Origin: Acidimicrobiales bacterium
GTDB lineage: Bacteria > Actinomycetota > Acidimicrobiia > Acidimicrobiales > RAAP-2
Reading direction: 5' to 3'
Assembly: GCA_017883125.1 (NCBI GenBank)
Contig: JADGOD010000002.1
Span: 1-20,589, forward strand
Length of the DNA: 20,589 nt
The first letter of the stretch is position 1. Each line of letters begins with the position of its first letter. The notes beneath the pieces are model-generated. The model did no database searches and was not told where the DNA came from. It was given only the letters and a program-made list of their open reading frames with translations. Shown here one piece after another: positions 15,683 to 20,589 of the stretch. The position numbers were made by a program, and so were the translations under genes.

Positions 15683-16915
15683 ATGGGTTCGAGTTCGTCA
15701 GAGGTCAGGCCGCTGTCGGATGAGTGGCGCAGGAGCCACTTCGACTACCGCGAGCCCGTGCTCGGCCAGAACCTGACCGCCACGCTGCGCAAGATGCGCC
15801 AGGAGTGCCCGGTGGTCCACAGCGACGCCCACGAGGGGTACTGGATCGTCACCGACTATGAGGACGTCCTCAAGGTGGCTCAGGACTGGGAGACCTACTC
15901 CTCGGCACTGGGGATCTCGATCCCCGCCACGGAGATGACCCTCCCCGCCATCCCCGAGCACCTGGATCCCCCAGAGCATCGGATCTACAAGCGGCTGATC
16001 AACCCCTTCTTCACCCCGGCCAAGGTCGCTCCCTGGGAGGAGCCCACCCGGGCCTTGGTCACCAGACTCATCGACGACTTCATCGAGGCGGGGAGCTGCG
16101 ACTTCCAGAAGGACTTCGCCAGGCCCTTCCCGGGGCTGGCCTTCTTCGAGCTCGCCCTCGGCGCTCCGCTCGACGAGGCAGAGCGGGTGAACGCGCTCTC
16201 CACCGCGGCGCAGGAGCCGGGCAACCCTCAGGCGAAGGCGCTCTGGGGGGAGCTCGTCCAGTGGATCAAGGACTTCGTCGAGCAGCGACGCAGCCAGCCG
16301 CCGAAGGGCGACGTCGTCGATGCCGTGATCAAGGCGGACATCGACGGCCGGCCCATCGAGGACGTGGAGGTCTGGGGCGTGATCCAGCTGCTGATCCTGG
16401 GCGGCCTCGACACCACCTCGGGTGCGCTCGGGCAGTTCATGATCCGCTTCGCCGAGCAGCCTGAGATCCCCGCGCTGCTCCGAGCACAGCCCGAGCTGAT
16501 CCCCCAAGCGGTCGAAGAGCTGCTGCGCCTGGACTCTCCCTTCGCTGGCGTCGGCCGGACGGCAGCCTGTGACACCGAGCTCGGGGGAAAGAGCATCAAG
16601 CAGGGCGAGAAGGTCATGATCTACTGGGCCTCCGCCAACCATGACGAGGGCGAGTTCGGCGACGCTGACAGCTTCGACATCAATCGCCGCTCGAACCGCC
16701 ACCTGACCTTCGGTGCAGGCCCACACCGCTGTGCGGGATCGAACCTGGCCCGCCTCAACCTGCGCGTCGCCCTCGAGGAGCTCACCAAGCGGCTCGTCGA
16801 CATCCAGATCCCCGAAGAGGCCAAGCCCATCCGCTTCCACTCGGTCTTCAGCCGTGCGCCGCTCTCGGTGCCCATCACCTTCACGCCGGGTCCTCGCCTC
16901 GGCACCGCCGGCTGA
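15683..16915 (+). CDS. Cytochrome P450 (soluble, bacterial class I type)
   Basis: The 410-residue protein is a complete bacterial P450. Visible motifs are the I-helix oxygen-activation segment GGLDTT (240-245), the K-helix ExxR as EELLR (Glu279, Arg282) and the heme-binding loop FGAGPHRCAG with the axial Cys350. HLDPPEHRIYKRL near 90-102 is the usual C-helix signature. There is no membrane anchor, so it is cytoplasmic and needs a ferredoxin and a reductase; a ferredoxin lies at 19793. It probably hydroxylates a hydrophobic substrate early in the pathway. GGGGGAG (15674-15680) precedes the ATG. It diverges from the amidohydrolase unit and shares operator site 4. Confidence 0.95.
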   Translation: MGSSSSEVRPLSDEWRRSHFDYREPVLGQNLTATLRKMRQECPVVHSDAHEGYWIVTDYEDVLKVAQDWETYSSALGISIPATEMTLPAIPEHLDPPEHRIYKRLINPFFTPAKVAPWEEPTRALVTRLIDDFIEAGSCDFQKDFARPFPGLAFFELALGAPLDEAERVNALSTAAQEPGNPQAKALWGELVQWIKDFVEQRRSQPPKGDVVDAVIKADIDGRPIEDVEVWGVIQLLILGGLDTTSGALGQFMIRFAEQPEIPALLRAQPELIPQAVEELLRLDSPFAGVGRTAACDTELGGKSIKQGEKVMIYWASANHDEGEFGDADSFDINRRSNRHLTFGAGPHRCAGSNLARLNLRVALEELTKRLVDIQIPEEAKPIRFHSVFSRAPLSVPITFTPGPRLGTAG

Positions 16916-16916
16916 G

Positions 16917-16939
16917 CTCGCCGCCCGGAGGGTGGCGAG
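16917..16939 (+). terminator. Hairpin between the convergent P450 and amidohydrolase-3 genes
   Basis: CTCGCCGCC (16917-16925) and GGTGGCGAG (16931-16939) pair over 9 positions with one G-U, around a 5-base loop. It begins one base after the P450 stop and lies 34 bases beyond the stop of the converging gene, so it could end transcription from both sides. There is no T-run, as is common in actinobacterial terminators. Confidence 0.55.
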
Positions 16940-16973
16940 ACGGACAACCAACGAAGGATGCGAGCCGGGTAGC

Positions 16974-18680
16974 TCAGCCCGGAGTGACGACGCAGCCTGA
17001 GCGGGCCCCGGTCATCTCGTCGTGATCGATGAGGACCTCGCCGTTGACGAGGGTGTAGTCGTAGCCATGGGCGCGCTGGACGAAGCGGCTGGCGCCGAGC
17101 GGGAAGTCCCAGGTCATCTCGGGGGTCTTGAGGTCTAGCCCCTCGAGGTCGATGACGTTCAGGTCGGCGTAGCAGCCGGGGGCGACGACTCCTCGGTCCT
17201 GGAGCCCGAAGAGCTGCGCGCCCTCCAAGCTGAGCTTGTAGATCGCCCGACCAAGGTCGAGGTGACCGGTATCGCGGACCCAGTGGCTGAGCAGGTAGCT
17301 GGGTTGACTGGCGTCCATGGTGAGCGCCACATGCGCGCCTGCATCGCCGACGCCGAGGAGCACATCGGGGTTGAGGAGCATCTGGCCCACCGCGTCGAGG
17401 TCCTGGTTCAGCACCGGGTAGTAGAGGAGCCCGAGCCCGTCGGTCTCGAGGGTGAAGTCGATGAAGGCCTGGGCGGGGGTCCCGCCGCGCCGTGCCGCCT
17501 CGGCGGCCAGGCTGTTCGCCGCGCTGACGTCGTAGTGGGCGGTCCCGGGAGGGAGGAGGTAGAGCTTCGAGGGATCCTTGGGTGCCAGCGGCCCGGTGGC
17601 CTCGATCGGTGCGGATGCCTCCGCGGCGAGCTGCTCGCGCAGGCCCTCGGCCCTGAGTGCGCCGAGCCGATCTGTCCACGGGGTCGCCATCAGCGTGGCC
17701 CAGCTCGGCAGCTCGTCATAGGGGGTCCGGCCGACGAGGCCGTAGAGGATCCCGCTGCCCCGGACGGTCGTCTGCGGTCGGAGGTCGGCTCCGCGACCGC
17801 GGGCCTCGGCGACCTGATCCATCACCCATGACCACAGGCCCGGGCGACGGTCGCTCTGGGTGATGGCGAAGGTGAGCGGCCGACCCGAGGCGCGGCTGAC
17901 CTCCTCCATCCACGCCAGCTCTGCGACCGAGTTCTCTCGCTCTGGTCCGTCGCGCTCGCCGATGCGGGGCACCACCTCGATGGTGCCGCGGCCTCGGCTG
18001 GCGAGCGCCCCGGCGATCGCCAGGAGCTCGTCGGTCTGGGCGTAGGTGCCCGGGACCGGCCTCCCGTCCGGAACGGTGTGCATGAAGCTGCGAGAGGTCG
18101 AGAACCCCAGCGCCCCGCCGTCGATCGCCTCGCCGACCACCACGGCCAGCTGAGCGAGGTCGTCCGCGGTGGCGGGCGCCTCATCGAGGCTGCGCGGCCC
18201 CATCACGTAGTAGCGGAGCGCGCAGTGCCCGACCATGCCGCCGACGTTGACCCCGAGAGGGCTCTTGCGCAGCGCACCGAGGTAGTCCCCGTAGGTCTCC
18301 CAGCTCCAGTCCAGGCCCTCCATGATCGTGTCGGCCGGGATGTCTTCGACGGCCTCCATGAGCTCGGCGAGGTAGCGGTGCTCCGTGGGGCGGACTGGCG
18401 CGAAGGTGACGCCGCAGTTCCCCATCACCACCGTGGTGACGCCGTGCCAGCACGATGGGCTCGCCACGGGATCCCAGAACAGCTGCGCGTCGAGGTGGGT
18501 GTGGATGTCGACGAACCCGGGGGTGACGATCCGGCCTTCGGCGTCGATCTGTCGCCTGCCCGGCTCGTTCACGACGCCGACCTCGGTGATGCGATCGCCG
18601 TCGATGGCCACGTCCGCACGCCTCGGGGCCGCACCGGTGCCGTCGACTACCTCACCGCCGCGAATGACTAGGTCGTGCAT
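16974..18680 (-). CDS. Amidohydrolase family 3 protein (D-aminoacylase-like), copy 2
   Basis: The 568-residue protein begins with the urease-like small domain (LVIRGGEVVDGTGA) and has HTHLDAQ (His60, His62), Cys89 in GNCGVTF, GHCALR (151-156) and GDAGAH (Asp446, His450). As in the copy at 12683, the strands that carry metal-binding histidines in known D-aminoacylases read IEVVPRIG (234-241) and TFAITQS (270-276). Both copies therefore belong to one divergent subgroup. Family annotation as N-acyl-D-amino-acid deacylase should not be taken as a reaction. The ATG at 18680 is preceded by AGGACG. It is a single-gene unit with its own operator-like site 49 bases upstream. Confidence 0.83.
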   Translation of the reverse strand: MHDLVIRGGEVVDGTGAAPRRADVAIDGDRITEVGVVNEPGRRQIDAEGRIVTPGFVDIHTHLDAQLFWDPVASPSCWHGVTTVVMGNCGVTFAPVRPTEHRYLAELMEAVEDIPADTIMEGLDWSWETYGDYLGALRKSPLGVNVGGMVGHCALRYYVMGPRSLDEAPATADDLAQLAVVVGEAIDGGALGFSTSRSFMHTVPDGRPVPGTYAQTDELLAIAGALASRGRGTIEVVPRIGERDGPERENSVAELAWMEEVSRASGRPLTFAITQSDRRPGLWSWVMDQVAEARGRGADLRPQTTVRGSGILYGLVGRTPYDELPSWATLMATPWTDRLGALRAEGLREQLAAEASAPIEATGPLAPKDPSKLYLLPPGTAHYDVSAANSLAAEAARRGGTPAQAFIDFTLETDGLGLLYYPVLNQDLDAVGQMLLNPDVLLGVGDAGAHVALTMDASQPSYLLSHWVRDTGHLDLGRAIYKLSLEGAQLFGLQDRGVVAPGCYADLNVIDLEGLDLKTPEMTWDFPLGASRFVQRAHGYDYTLVNGEVLIDHDEMTGARSGCVVTPG

Positions 18681-18728
18681 CAGCCGTCCTCTCGACCAGG
18701 GCGATCCGGGGGAGCCCTGCGCATAATG

Positions 18729-18742
18729 AGTGAGTCTTCATT
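18729..18742. promoter_or_regulatory. Operator-like dyad, site 5 (AGTGA-GTCT-TCATT)
   Basis: It matches 9 of 10 arm positions of AGTGA-N4-TCACT and is flanked by G and C, giving GAGTGA and TCATTC arms. It overlaps the expected -10 region of the minus-strand promoter whose -35 TTGACA is at 18761-18756, 49 bases upstream of the ATG at 18680. Confidence 0.6.
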
Positions 18743-18755
18743 CTTCTCGTGGTGC

Positions 18756-18761
18756 TGTCAA
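18756..18761 (-). promoter_or_regulatory. -35 box (TTGACA) of the amidohydrolase-3 copy 2 promoter
   Basis: On the minus strand a perfect TTGACA runs from 18761 to 18756. The -10 box expected about 17 bases on reads AAGACT (18738-18733), which is weak. The region overlaps operator site 5, as at the promoter at 754-782. Confidence 0.45.
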
Positions 18762-18811
18762 GGGATCGAGTGGAGCGCCCTGCCGTCGGCCTGAGGAGGA
18801 GCGCTCGACGC

Positions 18812-19618
18812 TCAGAAGGTCCCCGACAGCGACCAGGGGCCCTCGGTGAAGGGGCGGCCCAGGAGGTCCATGCTGTAGGTGATCTGGCCGGTGACGCTCC
18901 CCGACGGTGCGCTGCAGAGCTGCAGCGCGGCCTCCGCCATCGCATCATCTGGCTCGACCGGTGCGTTGTCGGGCGTGTGGGGCGAGACCGCCGCGACGCC
19001 CGGCGTCATGACCAGGCCCATCGTGCCCAGCGCGTTGACGCTCACCCCGTGGGGGTAGACCTCTGCTGCCAGACCGGTGGTGAGGCGGTCGAGCGCGGCC
19101 TTGCACATCCCGTAGGGGACGCTGCCGTCGCTGGCCCAGTCCGGGTAGGGAGGACCCATGGGGTGACGGGCCTGCTTGGAGGTGATGTTGAGCACCCAGC
19201 CCCGACGCCGCTCGATCATCCCGGGGACCGCGAGCTGGCAGAGCCGGAAGGGCGCCCGCACCATCATCTGCATCATCACGCCGAAGCGACGATCGGGGAT
19301 CGCGAGCGCCGGACCGTAGAAGTTGACGCCGGCGTTGTTGACCAGCGTGTCGACGGGGCCCAGCGCCGCCTCGGCCCGCTCCACGATCGTCTCGACCTCG
19401 TCCGGATTCGTGAGGTCGGCCGGGATGGCCACCGCCTGGCCGCCCTTGCTCTTGATGCGGTCGATGACCTCGTCCATGGAGCCCGGCAGGCTCGAGGTGC
19501 CCGGTTCGACGGTTCGAGCGACGAGCGCGACAGCTGCCCCTTCTTCTGCGAAGAGCTCGGCGATGCGCTGGCCGATCCCGCGGCTTGCACCGGTAACGAT
19601 CGCTACATGACCTTCCAT
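18812..19618 (-). CDS. Short-chain dehydrogenase/reductase (SDR), copy 2
   Basis: The 268-residue protein has TGASRGIG (9-16), Arg36 after strand 2 (VART), which favours NADP(H), NNAG (94-97), Ser147 (NITS), and Tyr169 with Lys173 (YGMCK). The Ser-Tyr distance of 22 is longer than the usual 12-13. There is also an insertion around EPGTSSLPGS (39-48) after strand 2. The position that normally holds the structural Asn of the catalytic tetrad appears to be Met119 (MMVRAPF). An oxidoreductase role is likely but the substrate is unknown. The ATG at 19618 was chosen over a TTG at 19627 because MEGHVAIVTG is the natural SDR start. It has its own upstream site at 19713. Confidence 0.87.
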   Translation of the reverse strand: MEGHVAIVTGASRGIGQRIAELFAEEGAAVALVARTVEPGTSSLPGSMDEVIDRIKSKGGQAVAIPADLTNPDEVETIVERAEAALGPVDTLVNNAGVNFYGPALAIPDRRFGVMMQMMVRAPFRLCQLAVPGMIERRRGWVLNITSKQARHPMGPPYPDWASDGSVPYGMCKAALDRLTTGLAAEVYPHGVSVNALGTMGLVMTPGVAAVSPHTPDNAPVEPDDAMAEAALQLCSAPSGSVTGQITYSMDLLGRPFTEGPWSLSGTF

Positions 19619-19712
19619 GGATCCCAAGGGAGACTCTCAATCATCGTCAGCCTGCCGGGACGCGCCCGTCACAGCATCCGCACGTCGGCGCCGATGGCTC
19701 TCAACCTAGCAA

Positions 19713-19726
19713 AGTAAGCACACACT
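19713..19726. promoter_or_regulatory. Operator-like dyad, site 6 (AGTAA-GCAC-ACACT)
   Basis: It matches 8 of 10 arm positions and is followed by C. AAGT, AGCA and ACTC fall in the same register as in site 1. It lies 95 bases upstream of the minus-strand SDR at 19618 and downstream of the ferredoxin stop. TAGGTT (minus strand, 19708-19703) could be the -10 box; no good -35 was found. Confidence 0.55.
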
Positions 19727-19792
19727 CTACTCATCTCGCCGCGGCGGCCTTGCTCTGCGCCCTCGCTGCCCAGCCGCCCGGGGCCGAGACGA

Positions 19793-19981
19793 TCAGCTCA
19801 GGGTGATGGCTCGCTCTGGGCAGTTCTCCGCGGCGTCGCGGACCTTGGACTCGAGCTCGACGGGGACGTCGCTGCTCTCGACGTACGCGTGGCCCTCTTC
19901 ATCGAGGCTGAAGAAGCCCGGGCAGATCTGCCAGCACCGAGCGTGACCCTGGCATCGATCGGCATCCACATCAGCTTTCAT
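19793..19981 (-). CDS. Small ferredoxin of the P450-partner type (CxxHxxC)
   Basis: The 62-residue protein carries Cys10, His13, Cys16 and Cys54 in the arrangement CxxHxxC...CP. This is the pattern of small actinobacterial 3Fe-4S or 4Fe-4S ferredoxins that feed electrons to P450s, with His where a 4Fe-4S protein often has Cys. It has an additional Cys20 (CWQICPG) where these ferredoxins usually have Ala before the Pro. The family hallmark FFSLDEEGHAYV follows. The ATG at 19981 gives the normal length; a longer frame from 20080 crosses the operator. It diverges from a P450 start at 20195 and is the natural electron donor for it and perhaps for the P450 at 15683. Confidence 0.88.
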   Translation of the reverse strand: MKADVDADRCQGHARCWQICPGFFSLDEEGHAYVESSDVPVELESKVRDAAENCPERAITLS

Positions 19982-20030
19982 CGTGTCTGGTCCTCCGTCA
20001 CTCGTCGCTCCCGATGCCCGGCCACTAGTT

Positions 20031-20044
20031 GGTGGGCACTCACT
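20031..20044. promoter_or_regulatory. Operator-like dyad, site 7 (GGTGG-GCAC-TCACT), between ferredoxin and P450
   Basis: The right arm is perfect and the left arm has 3 of 5 matches; the flanking C is present. It lies 50 bases upstream of the ferredoxin ATG (minus strand) and 151 bases upstream of the P450 ATG (plus strand). A minus-strand TTGACG (20080-20075) with AATGAT (20056-20051) at 18 bases is a weak promoter candidate. Confidence 0.5.
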
Positions 20045-20121
20045 CTTTCCATCATTGGTATCACCTCGGCCCGTCGTCAAGCAGGGCGAGGTCCACGCTC
20101 GGTGGTCGGACCCGGACGGGG

Positions 20122-20146
20122 CCTCCGAGAGCTCGGGTTTCGGAGG
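20122..20146 (+). other. 7-bp inverted repeat upstream of the second P450
   Basis: CCTCCGA (20122-20128) and TCGGAGG (20140-20146) are exact inverted repeats around an 11-base loop, in the 213-base region between the divergent ferredoxin and P450 genes. It could be an RNA hairpin in the P450 leader or a protein site. GC-rich sequence makes chance occurrence plausible. Confidence 0.3.
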
Positions 20147-20194
20147 GTCGGCGCCGGATCGCCGGCCCGCCTCTCATAGGTAAAGATAGTTAAG

Positions 20195-20589
20195 ATGCCG
20201 AGCGTGACGACTGGACCAGCAACTTCGCCAACAAGCCTCGACGAGATTGACCTCACCGACCTTGACCTCTATCGCGACGGGTTCCCTCATGAGGTCTTCA
20301 CCTTCCTGCGAGAGGAGGCGCCGGTGTGGCGCCACCCCGAGACGCCGGGGACGGAGCGGACCGGCGGCGGCTTCTGGGTGCTGTCAAAGCACGCTGACGT
20401 CCGGGCGGTCAACCGCGACCAGAGCCGCTTCCGCTCCTACGAGGGGCCCTCGCTCCCGTCTCGCTCCCGAGCGCAACGATCCGACAGCGCTGTCGCCCGA
20501 GGAGTTCGAGACCGAGTTCTGCGAGGCGCTGGTCAGCACGCTGATGGCCACCGGCATCAAGCCAGGGCCGCCCGCCGGGCTCGATCACG
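20195..20589 (+). CDS. Cytochrome P450, N-terminal fragment, with loss of family-like sequence near 20450-20470
   Basis: From the ATG at 20195 the frame gives a typical actinobacterial P450 N-terminus: IDLTDLDLYRDGFPHEVF, LREEAPVWRHPETPGT and GFWVLSKHADVRAVNRDQSRF, up to about residue 88. After SYEGPSLP the same frame stays open to the window end but turns into Arg/Ala-rich sequence unlike a P450. From about 20460 the frame one base further on reads as well-formed protein (PERNDPTALSPEEFETEF), which I do not recognise as P450. A 9-base direct repeat, TCGCTCCCG, occurs at 20450-20458 and 20461-20469. This may be a frameshift, a deletion, or a chimeric sequence end. No clear ribosome-binding site precedes the ATG. 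The gene diverges from the ferredoxin. Confidence 0.65.
   Translation, partial: MPSVTTGPATSPTSLDEIDLTDLDLYRDGFPHEVFTFLREEAPVWRHPETPGTERTGGGFWVLSKHADVRAVNRDQSRFRSYEGPSLPSRSRAQRSDSAVARGVRDRVLRGAGQHADGHRHQARAARRARS

Noticed and set aside
20460..20589. Separate new gene in the frame starting near 20460
   Set aside because: No start codon with a ribosome-binding site is seen and the sequence is cut by the window end, so it is reported only as part of the P450 anomaly.
1..20589. Mobile element, CRISPR, toxin-antitoxin or defence system
   Set aside because: No transposase, integrase, Cas, nuclease or toxin-like protein, no long direct repeats and no terminal inverted repeats were found; all confident genes are metabolic.

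Overview
This GC-rich window has short intergenic gaps, long antisense shadow reading frames and enzyme families typical of Actinomycetota: an NDMA-dependent-type alcohol dehydrogenase, stand-alone DUF35/SCPx-like pairs, several amidohydrolases, type III CoA-transferases, and a P450 with a CxxHxxC ferredoxin. I cannot fix the genus. A soil or aquatic actinobacterium is a fair guess, and Acidimicrobiia or Mycobacteriales relatives are possible. No rRNA, tRNA, CRISPR, transposase or phage gene was seen.

Layout. Plus strand: the 3' end of an amidohydrolase (3-266) overlapping an NTF2/SnoaL-like gene (263-676); a unit of aldehyde dehydrogenase and zinc alcohol dehydrogenase (992-3661); a unit of amidohydrolase, second aldehyde dehydrogenase and CaiB/BaiF CoA-transferase (3764-7673); a unit of DUF35 zinc-ribbon protein, thiolase-like protein and SDR (7902-10377). 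Minus strand, meeting the previous unit at a shared CTAG: amidohydrolase, amidohydrolase-3 family protein and a 770-aa double CoA-transferase (15554 down to 10374). A plus-strand P450 (15683-16915) diverges from that unit. Minus strand again: a second amidohydrolase-3 protein (18680-16974), a second SDR (19618-18812) and a ferredoxin (19981-19793). The start of a second P450 (20195 onward) diverges from the ferredoxin and loses its P450-like sequence near 20450-20470.

The genes read as a catabolic island for an unidentified organic compound. P450 and ferredoxin would hydroxylate it, the ADH and ALDHs would oxidise alcohol to acid, CoA-transferases would activate the acid, and the SDRs plus the DUF35/thiolase-like pair would oxidise and cleave a CoA-linked side chain. 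The amidohydrolases would add hydrolysis or decarboxylation. Substrate and order are inference. Most enzyme classes occur at least twice, which suggests parallel branches or successive rounds.

The most striking non-coding signal is an operator-like inverted repeat, AGTGA-N4-TCACT, often followed by C. It lies in every one of the seven intergenic regions that must carry a promoter after position 677. In two cases it sits on or beside a recognisable -10 box. This argues for one regulon under a single dyad-binding repressor (a TetR-family protein would fit) whose gene is not in the window.
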